Program-made: the position numbers and the translations under genes
The notes under the pieces: model-generated
What the model was told of the DNA's origin: nothing
Databases searched by the model: none
Seen by the model: the letters and a program-made list of their open reading frames with translations, nothing else
Shown: piece by piece, positions 8,129 through 16,858 of the stretch
How positions within the stretch are numbered: position 1 is the stretch's first letter
Layout: every line of letters starts with the position of its first letter
Assembly: GCF_018336475.1 (NCBI RefSeq)
Contig: NZ_CP048741.1
Span: forward strand, 2,511,392 to 2,564,379
DNA length: 52,988 bases
DNA from: Romboutsia sp. 13368
Lineage (GTDB): Bacteria; Bacillota; Clostridia; Peptostreptococcales; Peptostreptococcaceae
Reading direction: 5' to 3'

Positions 8129-9211
8129 TTGATACAAAAAATTATAAGAGGCATGATAGGTATATTTGGATTTGTTTTAGGATTTACCGTATACTCATCA
8201 TTAGCTAATACGTTTCCAGTACTTTTATTTGGAATAAGTAACAATGCAATACTAATATCAATAGTTGTAGGTCTAATTATAGGAGTTATATTCTATATAA
8301 TAGGACCTTGGGTTATAGATAATTTTAAATATATAGCTAAACTTTTAGATAAAGAAATATCAAAATATCCTCAAACCGATATATTATTAGGTTCTATAGG
8401 TCTTATAATTGGTCTTGTTATAGCTTACTTAGTAGGTGGTTTAATAAACTCAATACCTATAGTAGGGGGAATTCTAACTTTTATTACATATGTATTTATG
8501 GGTTATTTAGGTATAAAAATAGCACTTAAAAGTAAGGATGATTTATTTAATATAAGTAAATTATCTAGATTAGCTCCATCAATGAAAGAAAAAAATTCAA
8601 AAAAAGAACAAAAGAGTATTCCACCAAAGGTGTTAGATACTAGTGTTATAATCGATGGTAGAATAGCAGATATATGTAGAACAGGATTTATAGAGGGTAA
8701 ACTTATAATACCTAAATTTGTCCTTGATGAATTACAACATATAGCAGACTCTTCAGATGATTTAAAAAGAGTTAGGGGAAGAAGAGGTCTTGATATATTA
8801 AATATAATTCAAAAAGAAATCGATATAGAAGTTGAAATAAGTGAAGCTAAATTTGATGATATTCCTGAAGTTGACAGTAAATTATTAAAGTTAGCTCAAG
8901 TATTAGGCGGAAAAGTAGTTACAAACGACTACAACTTAAATAAAGTAGCTCAATTCCAAGGTGTAGAAGTATTAAACATAAATGAACTTGCAAATGCTAT
9001 AAAACCAGTTGCAATACCTGGTGAAGAGATGGTTGTTCAAGTTGTTAAAGAAGGAAAAGAGCATAGTCAAGGTATAGCTTACTTAGATGATGGAACTATG
9101 ATAGTTGTAGATGGAGGTAAAAAACATATGGGTGAAACTATAAAAGTATTAGTAACATCTGTACTACAAACTCCAGCAGGAAGAATGATATTTGGAAAAC
9201 CAAAAAACTAA
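8129..9211 (+). CDS. yacL: Membrane-anchored PIN/TRAM-domain protein (YacL family)
   Basis: The 360-residue protein begins with about four hydrophobic segments (roughly residues 5-27, 35-57, 82-103 and 105-128), so the N-terminus lies in the membrane. A PIN nuclease-like domain starts at VLDTSVIIDGRIADI, with acidic residues Asp170 and Asp176. A C-terminal TRAM domain (about 285-345) is a probable RNA-binding module. The family is a putative membrane-bound RNase or toxin-like PIN protein; the substrate is unknown. The start is a TTG at 8129 behind the strong site GGGGGTGA. The position between disA and ispD is the same as in Bacillus subtilis, which supports the family name. Confidence 0.88.
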   Translation: MIQKIIRGMIGIFGFVLGFTVYSSLANTFPVLLFGISNNAILISIVVGLIIGVIFYIIGPWVIDNFKYIAKLLDKEISKYPQTDILLGSIGLIIGLVIAYLVGGLINSIPIVGGILTFITYVFMGYLGIKIALKSKDDLFNISKLSRLAPSMKEKNSKKEQKSIPPKVLDTSVIIDGRIADICRTGFIEGKLIIPKFVLDELQHIADSSDDLKRVRGRRGLDILNIIQKEIDIEVEISEAKFDDIPEVDSKLLKLAQVLGGKVVTNDYNLNKVAQFQGVEVLNINELANAIKPVAIPGEEMVVQVVKEGKEHSQGIAYLDDGTMIVVDGGKKHMGETIKVLVTSVLQTPAGRMIFGKPKN

Positions 9212-9224
9212 TAGATTTTAAAGT

Positions 9225-9261
9225 AAGGTGTCTCATAATATAAATTATTTTGAGACACCTT
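9225..9261 (+). terminator. Hairpin after yacL, probable terminator
   Basis: AAGGTGTCTCA pairs perfectly with TGAGACACCTT around a 15-base AT loop. It is followed by ATTAAATA and not a clear T run, so it may act as a weak terminator or an mRNA-stabilising hairpin before ispD. Confidence 0.55.
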
Positions 9262-9308
9262 ATTAAATATAAACAGTTTAGTATTTAATAAAATTAAGAG
9301 GTGTAAGT

Positions 9309-9992
9309 ATGAATGGAGTTGTCATAGTAGCTGCTGGAACAGGCAGTAGAATGAACATGGGAATTAATAAACAGTTCATAAAACTTGAAGGAAAAGAAAT
9401 TATATATTATACAATTGAAAAGTTCTATAAAAATGAAAATATAGATGATATTGTAGTTGTTGTAAAAGAAGATGAAGCTGAATTTTTTAGAAAAGAAATA
9501 TTAGATAAATATAACTTTAAAAACATAAAACTAGCTTATGGTGGAAAAGAGAGACAGGACTCTGTTTATAATGGATTGAAATCATTAGATAAAAATTGTA
9601 ATATTGTATTAATTCATGATGGTGCAAGACCTTTTGTTTCTAATAAAATAATAAATAAATCAATTGAAGAAGCTAAAGAAAATAAAGCTATAGTAGTAGG
9701 TGTACCAGTAAAAGATACTATAAAAGTTATAGATAATGATAAAAATATAGTAGATACTCCAAATAGAAATATATTATGGGCAGTTCAGACACCTCAAACT
9801 TTTGACTATAATCTACTTATAAAATCTTATGAAGATGCATTTAAGGATGGTTTCTATGGAACTGATGATGCTATGTTAGTAGAGAGAATAGGATATAAGG
9901 TAAAGATGGTAGAAGGTTCATACAATAATATAAAAATAACAACACAAGAAGACTTAGGTATAGGAAGTCAAATATTAAAAGTTCAAGAGTAA
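9309..9992 (+). CDS. ispD: IspD, 2-C-methyl-D-erythritol 4-phosphate cytidylyltransferase
   Basis: IspD adds CMP to methylerythritol 4-phosphate in the non-mevalonate isoprenoid pathway. The 227-residue protein shows the nucleotide-binding loop AAGTGSRM at residues 8-15, a conserved Lys in NKQFIKL, the HDGARPFV motif and the late ITTQEDL motif. Length is typical. The ATG at 9309 follows AGAGGTG. It is 13 bases ahead of ispF, the enzyme two steps later in the same pathway, so the two form one operon. Confidence 0.96.
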   Translation: MNGVVIVAAGTGSRMNMGINKQFIKLEGKEIIYYTIEKFYKNENIDDIVVVVKEDEAEFFRKEILDKYNFKNIKLAYGGKERQDSVYNGLKSLDKNCNIVLIHDGARPFVSNKIINKSIEEAKENKAIVVGVPVKDTIKVIDNDKNIVDTPNRNILWAVQTPQTFDYNLLIKSYEDAFKDGFYGTDDAMLVERIGYKVKMVEGSYNNIKITTQEDLGIGSQILKVQE

Positions 9993-10005
9993 TAGGAGGA
10001 CAGAT

Positions 10006-10485
10006 ATGAGAGTTGGATTAGGATATGATGTACATAAATTAGTTGAAGGTAGAAAATTAATTATAGGTGGAGTAGATATTCCACATGAAAAAGGGCTATT
10101 AGGTCATTCTGATGCAGATGTATTAGTACATGCAGTAATGGATTCTATAATAGGAGCATTGGCGTTAGGTGATATAGGTAAGCATTTCCCGGATACAGAC
10201 GAAAAATATAAAGGTGCAGATAGCATAAAACTATTAGAATTTGTGCAAAATTTAGTTGATGAAAAAGGTTACGCTATAGGTAATATAGACTGTACTATAA
10301 TAGCCCAAAGTCCTAAGATGGCACCTCATATAGCTAATATGAGAGAAAATATAGCTAGAGCATTAAATACATCTATAGATAATATAAATGTAAAAGCAAC
10401 AACAGAAGAAGGCTTAGGATTTACTGGAGCAAAAGAAGGAATAGCAGCTCAAAGTATTTGTTTATTAGTTAAAGTTGACAAGTAA
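10006..10485 (+). CDS. ispF: IspF, 2-C-methyl-D-erythritol 2,4-cyclodiphosphate synthase
   Basis: IspF cyclises the CDP-methylerythritol phosphate intermediate of the MEP pathway in a zinc-dependent trimer. The 159-residue protein starts with RVGLGYDVHKL, whose Asp8 and His10 are metal ligands; the third ligand His is in GHSDADVLVHA. The C-terminal KATTEEGLGFTG motif is also present. The ATG at 10006 follows AGGAGG. No terminator is obvious between it and the T-box leader that follows. Confidence 0.96.
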   Translation: MRVGLGYDVHKLVEGRKLIIGGVDIPHEKGLLGHSDADVLVHAVMDSIIGALALGDIGKHFPDTDEKYKGADSIKLLEFVQNLVDEKGYAIGNIDCTIIAQSPKMAPHIANMRENIARALNTSIDNINVKATTEEGLGFTGAKEGIAAQSICLLVKVDK

Positions 10486-10589
10486 TATTAAATAATATAA
10501 TATTAGTAAATATAAGATAACGCAAATATAGTAATAATACAATAGAATGTGTATATACTATGCATAAGATAGAAAAGCGATAATTAAGA

Positions 10590-10807
10590 AATAGTAAAAG
10601 ATGAAATCTTTACAGAGAGGAAACAAGGGTGGAAGTTTCTAAGAGGAAGTCTTTGAACCAATCTTTTAGCTTAAAAACGGTAAAAAGTTTTTACGGGAGG
10701 GACCGTTATATCCCCTTAAAGAGAGCCTTTTTAGGCTAATTAGAGTGGTACCGCGGAAATTCAACCTTTCGTCTCTATACATAAGTATGGAGTCGAAAGG
10801 TTTTTTT
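10590..10807 (+). promoter_or_regulatory. T-box riboswitch (proline) upstream of proS
   Basis: T-box leaders read the charging state of a specific tRNA and switch between antitermination and termination. The conserved T-box AGAGTGGTACCGCGG is at 10742-10756. An AG-rich bulge sequence (ACAGAGAGGAAA) lies near 10612. The base of stem I can form between AAAAGAT at about 10595 and ATCTTTT at 10661. The likely specifier is CCA at 10658-10660 in GAACCAATC, a proline codon that agrees with the downstream gene. The terminator is CCTTTCG paired with CGAAAGG (from 10765) followed by seven T. I could not identify a convincing promoter for it. Confidence 0.93.
10763..10807 (+). terminator. T-box-controlled terminator before proS
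   Basis: AACCTTTCG at 10763 pairs with CGAAAGGTT ending in a run of seven T. The inner CTC/GAG bases extend the stem. The 5' arm lies just after the T-box sequence, so it can instead take part in the antiterminator when uncharged tRNA-Pro is bound. Low charged proline tRNA should therefore raise proS expression. Confidence 0.88.
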
Positions 10808-10859
10808 GTGGAAAGAATTTACTATCTTAAAGATAAATTAATACAGGAGGAAATATAAT

Positions 10860-12575
10860 ATGAAAATGTCAAAAATGTTTATGCCAACATTAAGAGAAGT
10901 TCCAGCTGATGCAGAAATAACAAGTCATCAATTAATGTTAAGAGCTGGTATGATAAGAAAGATGGCATCAGGAGTATATAACCAATTACCTATGGGTATA
11001 AGAGTTTTCAATAAAATCCAAGGAATAATAAGAGAAGAATTAAATAAAAAAGGATGCCAAGAAATACTTTGTTCAGGTCTTATACCAGCAGAACTTTGGA
11101 AAGAGTCTGGTAGATGGGATGTAATGGGAGCTGAAATGATGAGATTAAAGGATAGAAATGATAGAGATTTCTGCCTTGGACCAACTCATGAAGAGGTATT
11201 CACAGATTTAATAAAGCAAGAAATAACTTCTTACAAGCAATTACCATTAAACTTATACCAAATACAAGTAAAATATAGAGATGAAAGAAGACCAAGATTT
11301 GGTGTAATGAGAACTAGAACTTTCACAATGAAAGATGCTTACAGCTTTGATACAGATGAAGCAGGATTAGATAAATCATACCAAGATATGTTTGAAGCAT
11401 ATACAAATATATTTGCAAGATGTGGATTAGATAACAGCCCAGTTCAAGCAGATACAGGAGCTATAGGTGGTTCAGTTTCAGCTGAGTTCATGGTTAAATC
11501 AGAAGTTGGAGAAGATGAAATAGTATTCTGTAGCGGATGTGACTATGCAGCTAATATGGAAAAAGCAGTAGCTGTAGTAGAAGAAGCTTCAACTGAAGAA
11601 ATGAAAGAATTAAAAGAAGTACACACTCCAGGTGTACATACAATAGAAGAATTAGAAAACTTCTTTAAATTATCAGCTGATAAGTTTGCAAAAACTTTAG
11701 TATATGTAGCTGATGGTAAGACAGTTGTTGTAGTAGTAAGAGGAGATAGAGAAGTTAACGAAACTAAAGTAGGAAATGCTATAGGTGGAGTTGTTGAATT
11801 CGAACTTGCTAATGCAGAAGTAGTAAAAGCTGTAACTAATGCAGAAGTAGGATTTGCAGGACCAATAGGAATAAAAGCTGATTACGTACTTATAGACAAT
11901 GAGGTGGCTAATGCTAGAAACTTAGTAGTAGGAGCTAATAAAACTGAGTACCATATAGAAAATGCTAACTACGGAAGAGATTTCGAAGGAACAGTAGGAG
12001 ATTTCAGAAATGTAACTGAGCAAGATAAGTGTACTAAGTGTGGAAGTCATTTTGAAATAGCTAGAGGGGTAGAAGTTGGACATATATTCAAGTTAGGAAC
12101 TAAATACTCTGAAGCTATGGGATGTAACTTCATAGATAAAGATGGTAAGTCTAAGCCAGTAGTAATGGGATGTTATGGAATAGGTGTAGAAAGAACAGCT
12201 GCAGCTATAATAGAACAACACCATGATGAAAATGGTATAACTTGGCCACTAGCAATAGCTCCATACCATGTTGTAGTTGTACCTGTTAATATAAAGAAAG
12301 CTGAGCATATGGAAGCTGCTGAAAAGATATACAACGAGTTACAAGCTATGGGTGTAGAAGTATTATTAGATGATAGAGATGAAAGAGCTGGAGTTAAGTT
12401 CAAGGATAGTGAACTTATAGGTATACCAATGAGAATTACTGTTGGTAAAGATATAGTAGATGGAAAAGTAGAATTCAAACTAAGAAAATCTGAAGATAAA
12501 GAAGTAATAGCATTAGATGAGATAAAATCAAGAGTTGAAGCTGAATTTGTAAAAAATAACGTAAAGTTAGGATAA
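10860..12575 (+). CDS. proS: ProS, prolyl-tRNA synthetase (bacterial type with editing insertion)
   Basis: This class II synthetase charges tRNA-Pro. The 571-residue length and the insertion between motifs 2 and 3 (about residues 225-405, containing the FAKTLVY segment) identify the bacterial form with an INS editing domain. Motif 2 is seen as YRDERRPRFGVMRTRTFTMK, and motif 3 includes GCYGIGVERT. The anticodon-binding domain is at the C-terminus (about 470-565). The ATG at 10860 follows AGGAGG. The proline T-box directly upstream independently supports the amino-acid specificity. Confidence 0.97.
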   Translation: MKMSKMFMPTLREVPADAEITSHQLMLRAGMIRKMASGVYNQLPMGIRVFNKIQGIIREELNKKGCQEILCSGLIPAELWKESGRWDVMGAEMMRLKDRNDRDFCLGPTHEEVFTDLIKQEITSYKQLPLNLYQIQVKYRDERRPRFGVMRTRTFTMKDAYSFDTDEAGLDKSYQDMFEAYTNIFARCGLDNSPVQADTGAIGGSVSAEFMVKSEVGEDEIVFCSGCDYAANMEKAVAVVEEASTEEMKELKEVHTPGVHTIEELENFFKLSADKFAKTLVYVADGKTVVVVVRGDREVNETKVGNAIGGVVEFELANAEVVKAVTNAEVGFAGPIGIKADYVLIDNEVANARNLVVGANKTEYHIENANYGRDFEGTVGDFRNVTEQDKCTKCGSHFEIARGVEVGHIFKLGTKYSEAMGCNFIDKDGKSKPVVMGCYGIGVERTAAAIIEQHHDENGITWPLAIAPYHVVVVPVNIKKAEHMEAAEKIYNELQAMGVEVLLDDRDERAGVKFKDSELIGIPMRITVGKDIVDGKVEFKLRKSEDKEVIALDEIKSRVEAEFVKNNVKLG

Positions 12576-12589
12576 TTACAAAATAATTA

Positions 12590-12658
12590 AATAGTATATA
12601 TAATCCACGGATTTATTAACATTTTAAGTTAAAATGTGGATATATATACTATTTTAAT
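12590..12658 (+). terminator. Probable terminator after proS
   Basis: AATAGTATATATAATCCAC pairs with GTGGATATATATACTATT with one mismatch or bulge, and an inner ACATTTT/AAAATGT stem closes the loop. The stem is followed by TTAATTTT. It is AT-rich but very long. Confidence 0.65.
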
Positions 12659-12684
12659 TTTCATAAAAAGTGAGTTATCAACAG

Positions 12685-12825
12685 ATTATTTGGATAAAAT
12701 ATAAGTTGTATTTTTGAGCAACGGATGTATCCGTAGCGGAAGCAAGGATGTATCCGTAGCGGAAGCAAGGATATATCGTTGGCGAAATGAGCAAAGCGAA
12801 TTTTTTATATTATTTGGATAAAATA
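12685..12825. repeat. Small repeat element flanked by 17-bp direct repeats
   Basis: The 17-base sequence ATTATTTGGATAAAATA occurs at 12685-12701 and again at 12809-12825. Between the copies lie 107 bases that are GC-richer than their surroundings. Inside are tandem units of about 23 bases: 12717-12740, 12741-12763 and a degenerate one at 12764-12786, the second reading AGCAAGGATGTATCC then GTAGCGGA. Each of the first two units carries a small palindrome (GGATGTATCC). The 3' end reads GAGCAAAGCGAATTTTTT. It lies between the proS terminator and gltX and encodes nothing. It could be a miniature mobile element with a target duplication, or a local duplication; I cannot tell which. Confidence 0.75.
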
Positions 12826-12889
12826 ACATTACAATAAAGGCTTATTTTGATATTATAGATACATATAGATATTTATAGGAGGTAAAGAC

Positions 12890-14371
12890 ATGAGTGTAAA
12901 AGTAAGATTTGCTCCAAGTCCAACAGGATTTGTACATATAGGTAGTTTAAGAACTGCTTTATACAATTACTTATTCGCAAAGAGAATGGGTGGAGAATAT
13001 TTATTAAGAGTAGAAGATACAGACCAAACAAGATTAGTTGAAGGTGCAATAGAAAACATGCTTCAAGCTATGAACTGGGCTGGTGTTAACCACACTGAAG
13101 GTGTTATGTTAGATGAGAACGGAAATATAGTTCAAAAAGGAGAGAACGGTCCTTACATACAATCTCAAAGATTAGATATATACAAAAAATATATACAAGA
13201 ATTATTAGATAGTGGAAAAGCTTACTACTGCTTCTGTACAAAAGAAAGATTAGATGATGTAAGAGAAAAGCAAAAAGAAGCTGGAGAAACTCCAAGATAC
13301 GATGGTCATTGTAGAGATCTTACTGAAGAAGAAGTACAAGCTAAGATAGCTGCAGGAGAACCATACGTTATAAGATTAAGATTACCAGAAAATCATGTTA
13401 TAAAGTTCAATGACTTAGTTAGAGGGGAAACAGAATTCAATACTAATGACTTAGATGATCAAGTATTAATAAAAACTGATGGATTCCCAACATATCACTT
13501 TGCTGTAGTTGTTGATGACCACTTAATGGAAATAACTCACGTTATAAGAGGAGAAGAATGGCTTTCTTCAACTCCAAAGCATGTTTACTTATATGAAGCA
13601 TTTGGATGGGAGCCAACAACATTTGTACACTTACCAAACATACTTAATAAAGAAAAGAAAAAGTTAAGTAAGAGACATGGTGATGTTGCAGTTGAAGACT
13701 TCAAGAAAAAAGGATACTTACCAGAAGGTTTAGTAAACTATGTTGCATTAGTTGGATGGTCTCCAGAAGATAACCAAGAAATATTCTCTATGGAAGAATT
13801 AGAAAATGCATTCTCTATAGATAGAGTATCTAAGAGTGGTGGAGTATTTGACACAGAAAAATTAAACTGGGTTAACCAACATTATATAAAGGATGCAGAT
13901 GATGCATACTTAACAGATTTAGCTATACCTTTCTTAGTTGAAGCTGGATTAATAAAAGAAGAAGATGCTGAATCTAAATATGAATTCATAAAAGGTATGG
14001 TATCAGTTCTTAAAGAAAAATTACAATATGTAAAAGAAATAACTGAACATGCTAATATATTCTTTGGAGATACTGTTGAATTAGAAACTGAAGAATGTAA
14101 AGAATTCTTAAACTTAGAACATATACCAACTTTAATAGATGCATTAGAAGCTAAAGTAGAAGCTGCAGAAGTAATAGATGAAGCTTTTGTTAAGGCAATG
14201 TTCAAAGAAATACAAAAAGAGCATGGAATAAAGGGTAAAAACTTATTCATGGGATCAAGAATAATATTAACTGGTCAAATGCATGGACCAGACCTTCCAA
14301 AAACTATGGAAGTTTTAGGAAAAGAAACTTGCTTAAATAGAATAAAATATGTAAAAAATAATATTTTATAG
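12890..14371 (+). CDS. gltX: GltX, glutamyl-tRNA synthetase
   Basis: This class I synthetase charges tRNA-Glu, and in many Firmicutes also tRNA-Gln ahead of amidation. The 493-residue protein has the signature PSPTGFVHIGSLRTALYN near the start, where HIGS at 17-20 stands for HIGH, and the KMSKS-type loop KLSKR at 258-262. The C-terminal anticodon-binding domain (about 330-490) is complete. The ATG at 12890 follows AGGAGG. A terminator follows, so it is a single-gene unit. It has no T-box, unlike proS. Confidence 0.96.
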   Translation: MSVKVRFAPSPTGFVHIGSLRTALYNYLFAKRMGGEYLLRVEDTDQTRLVEGAIENMLQAMNWAGVNHTEGVMLDENGNIVQKGENGPYIQSQRLDIYKKYIQELLDSGKAYYCFCTKERLDDVREKQKEAGETPRYDGHCRDLTEEEVQAKIAAGEPYVIRLRLPENHVIKFNDLVRGETEFNTNDLDDQVLIKTDGFPTYHFAVVVDDHLMEITHVIRGEEWLSSTPKHVYLYEAFGWEPTTFVHLPNILNKEKKKLSKRHGDVAVEDFKKKGYLPEGLVNYVALVGWSPEDNQEIFSMEELENAFSIDRVSKSGGVFDTEKLNWVNQHYIKDADDAYLTDLAIPFLVEAGLIKEEDAESKYEFIKGMVSVLKEKLQYVKEITEHANIFFGDTVELETEECKEFLNLEHIPTLIDALEAKVEAAEVIDEAFVKAMFKEIQKEHGIKGKNLFMGSRIILTGQMHGPDLPKTMEVLGKETCLNRIKYVKNNIL

Positions 14372-14377
14372 TTATGC

Positions 14378-14409
14378 AAAAAGTCCACTTAAATAAGTGG
14401 ACTTTTTTA
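14378..14409 (+). terminator. Terminator after gltX
   Basis: AAAAAGTCCACTTA pairs with TAAGTGGACTTTTT around AA, followed by further T. This is a strong intrinsic terminator. The next 260 bases to the small gene at 14676 are AT-rich and I see no firm promoter, only TATAAT-like sequences such as 14635-14640. Confidence 0.92.
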
Positions 14410-14675
14410 TATAAGATATAGCTAAATTTTATAAAAATAGTCTATAAAGAAGTAATATCAATATGTTTAGATAGATTCTATATTATAATTATTGTATATT
14501 TAATTATGATAATATTTAGTTAAAATAAATTATTACTAAATTTAATTTATGTAGTTATTTGATGAAAATATTTGGGTATACTTCTAAAGGAGTTTATTCT
14601 AAATAAAAGTAATATATTAAAAGGTGTCGATTGAGTATAATTTTTAAACAATCTAACTGTAGGGAGGATAAACAG

Positions 14676-14822
14676 ATGATGATTGAAGAAATAAAAGAAG
14701 AATTAGAGAAATTATGCACTGATTATTTAGATATATTACAACAATTAAAAAGCCAAGAATTAATAAGTGAAGAAACCTTTAAAACATGCAGTATAAATAA
14801 AAACTCTTTTTTAGAAGATTAA
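14676..14822 (+). CDS. Small hypothetical protein between gltX and cysS
   Basis: I do not recognise this family. The reading frame has a strong ribosome binding site AGGGAGGAT at 14661-14669 and two adjacent ATG codons at 14676 and 14679, giving 48 or 47 residues; an in-frame TTG at 14631 would be longer but has no such site. The product is acidic and mostly helical in appearance. It begins MMIEEIKEELEKLC and contains LQQLKSQELISEETF, which looks like a short helical hairpin. It has no signal peptide or membrane segment. It has its own spacing on both sides (304 bases upstream from gltX, 134 to cysS), so it is probably a separate small unit. Codon use resembles the neighbours. Confidence 0.6.
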   Translation: MMIEEIKEELEKLCTDYLDILQQLKSQELISEETFKTCSINKNSFLED

Positions 14823-14956
14823 GTAATAGTATCTAAATAAAGATATTTTTTATACTAAGGATATAATAGTAATACTATTAATTAAATAAGTTTTAAATTA
14901 TAATAGAAGATATAAATATTTATGGCAAGATATAACAATGTAGTGAGGTGATAAGT

Positions 14957-16354
14957 GTGAAATTATATAATACATTAACTAGAACAAAAGAAGAATTTGT
15001 GCCGTTAGAAGAAGGAAAGGTAAAGATGTATGTTTGTGGACCGACAGTATACAATTATATACATATAGGAAATGCTAGACCTTTTATAATGTTTGATACA
15101 TTAAGAAGATATTTACAATACAAAGGATATGATGTAACTTTCGTTCAAAACTTTACAGATGTAGATGATAAAATAATAAAAAGAGGTCATGAAGAAGGAA
15201 TAAGCCCGGAAGAAGTAGCTGATAAGTATATAGATGAGTACTTTGTAGATGCAGATGGTCTTGGAATAAAAAGAGCAGATGTTCATCCAAGAGTTACAGA
15301 TAATATACAACAAATAATAGATTTTGTTAAAGATTTAGAAGACAAAGGATATGCTTATGAAGTAAATGGAGATGTTTATTTTGACACTAAGAAATTTGAA
15401 GGTTATGGAAAACTTTCTAAGCAAAATCAAGATGAACTAGAAGCAGGAGCAAGAATAGAAGTAAATAGCCAAAAGAGACATCCAATGGATTTCGTTTTAT
15501 GGAAGTCTAAAAAAGAAGGTGAACCAGGATGGAACAGCCCTTGGGGAGAAGGTAGACCAGGATGGCATATAGAGTGTTCGGTTATGTCAAGTAGATATCT
15601 AGGTGAAACTATAGATATACATGCTGGAGGTCAAGACTTAGCATTCCCTCACCATGAGAATGAGATAGCACAAAGTGAAGCTAGAAGTGGAAAGACATTC
15701 TCTAATTACTGGGTTCACAATGGATATATAAATATAAATAACGAGAAGATGAGTAAATCAAAAGGAAACTTCTTTACTGTAAGAGATATATCTAAGCAAT
15801 ATGACTTAGAAATAGTAAGATTCTTTATGTTATCAGCTCATTATAGAAATCCTGTTAACTTCAGTGATGAAATGCTTAATCAAGCAAAAGCAGGACTTGA
15901 AAGACTATACAATGCTAAAGAAAAGTTAGAGTTTACTATAAGTAATTTAGCACAGTCTTCTATAAAAGATTCAGAAAAAGAATTAGTAAATGAATTAGAA
16001 TCTTATAAGACTAAATTTATAAATGCTATGGAAGATGATTTAAATACTGCAGATGCAGTAAGTGCTATATTCGAATTATCAAAGTTCATAAATACAAATG
16101 TAAACGAAGAATCGTCTCTAGAATTTGCTGAATTATGCTTAGATAAATTTAATGAGCTTACTGAAGTTTTAAATATAGTAAATAAGAAAAATGATGATAT
16201 ACTAGATAAAGATATAGAAGAGCTAATACAAAAAAGAGCAGATGCTAAGAAAAATAAAGATTTTAAATTAGCAGATGATATAAGACAAGAATTATTAGAT
16301 AAGGGAATAATTTTAGAAGATACTAGACAAGGTACTAAGTGGAAGAGAGCATAG
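14957..16354 (+). CDS. cysS: CysS, cysteinyl-tRNA synthetase
   Basis: This class I synthetase charges tRNA-Cys. The sequence has CGPTVYNYIHIGNARP, with the zinc ligand Cys27 and HIGN at 36-39 as the HIGH motif. Later elements are GWHIECSVM, the metal-binding HHENE segment and the loop KMSKSKGN. I place the start at the GTG at 14957, because the ribosome binding site GAGGTGATAA at 14945 overlaps an alternative GTG at 14948. That gives 465 residues. mrnC follows after two bases. Confidence 0.95.
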   Translation: MKLYNTLTRTKEEFVPLEEGKVKMYVCGPTVYNYIHIGNARPFIMFDTLRRYLQYKGYDVTFVQNFTDVDDKIIKRGHEEGISPEEVADKYIDEYFVDADGLGIKRADVHPRVTDNIQQIIDFVKDLEDKGYAYEVNGDVYFDTKKFEGYGKLSKQNQDELEAGARIEVNSQKRHPMDFVLWKSKKEGEPGWNSPWGEGRPGWHIECSVMSSRYLGETIDIHAGGQDLAFPHHENEIAQSEARSGKTFSNYWVHNGYININNEKMSKSKGNFFTVRDISKQYDLEIVRFFMLSAHYRNPVNFSDEMLNQAKAGLERLYNAKEKLEFTISNLAQSSIKDSEKELVNELESYKTKFINAMEDDLNTADAVSAIFELSKFINTNVNEESSLEFAELCLDKFNELTEVLNIVNKKNDDILDKDIEELIQKRADAKKNKDFKLADDIRQELLDKGIILEDTRQGTKWKRA

Positions 16355-16356
16355 AT

Positions 16357-16752
16357 ATGGAAAGAACAGAATTAATAACTATGTCTCCATTAGTATTAGC
16401 TTATTTAGGTGATACAGTTTTTGAATCACATATAAGGGAGTATTTAATAACAAAAAATATAAACAAAAAAGTTAATGATCTTCATAAAACCGCTATAAAA
16501 TATGTGAATGCTAAAGCACAAGCAACTATAATACACAATATAGAAGATGAATTAACAGAAGATGAATTAAGAGTTTATAAAAGGGGAAGAAATCAAAAAT
16601 CTCATACTTCTCCTAAAAATGCAGATATAATAGACTATAAGCATGCAACAGGATTTGAAGCTTTAATTGGATATTTATACTTAGATAAAAATCATGAAAG
16701 ATTAGAGTATATTATATCTAAAGGAATAAAAATTGTTGAAGATAATATGTAA
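16357..16752 (+). CDS. mrnC: MrnC, Mini-ribonuclease III
   Basis: Mini-RNase III matures 23S rRNA ends in low-GC Gram-positive bacteria. The 131-residue protein is a lone RNase III catalytic domain without a double-stranded RNA-binding domain. The motif PLVLAYLGDTVFE carries Asp19 and Glu23, and the second acidic site is in TGFEALIGYLYL. The start at ATG 16357 is two bases after the cysS stop. A longer in-frame GTG at 16339 overlaps cysS and would not improve the family match. It is co-transcribed with cysS, as in many Firmicutes. Confidence 0.93.
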   Translation: MERTELITMSPLVLAYLGDTVFESHIREYLITKNINKKVNDLHKTAIKYVNAKAQATIIHNIEDELTEDELRVYKRGRNQKSHTSPKNADIIDYKHATGFEALIGYLYLDKNHERLEYIISKGIKIVEDNM

Positions 16753-16757
16753 TTAAG

Positions 16758-16790
16758 GAAAAGTATTGCTATTTAAAGCAATACTTTTCT
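16758..16790 (+). terminator. Terminator after mrnC
   Basis: GAAAAGTATTGCT pairs perfectly with AGCAATACTTTTC around a six-base loop, a 13-bp stem, followed by TACATTTTT. It ends the cysS-mrnC unit. Confidence 0.85.
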
Positions 16791-16858
16791 ACATTTTTAC
16801 GCGAATTGAGAGATTTTAATGTATAATATTTATAAATTTAAAAGGGAGGATATTAGGA

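Noticed and set aside
12717..12786. CRISPR array
   Set aside because: There are only three short units in direct contact, one degenerate, with no spacers and no cas genes.
14823..14956. T-box or other riboswitch before cysS
   Set aside because: No GGTGGTACCGCG-like T-box sequence or terminator hairpin is present in the gap. The same applies to the region before gltX.
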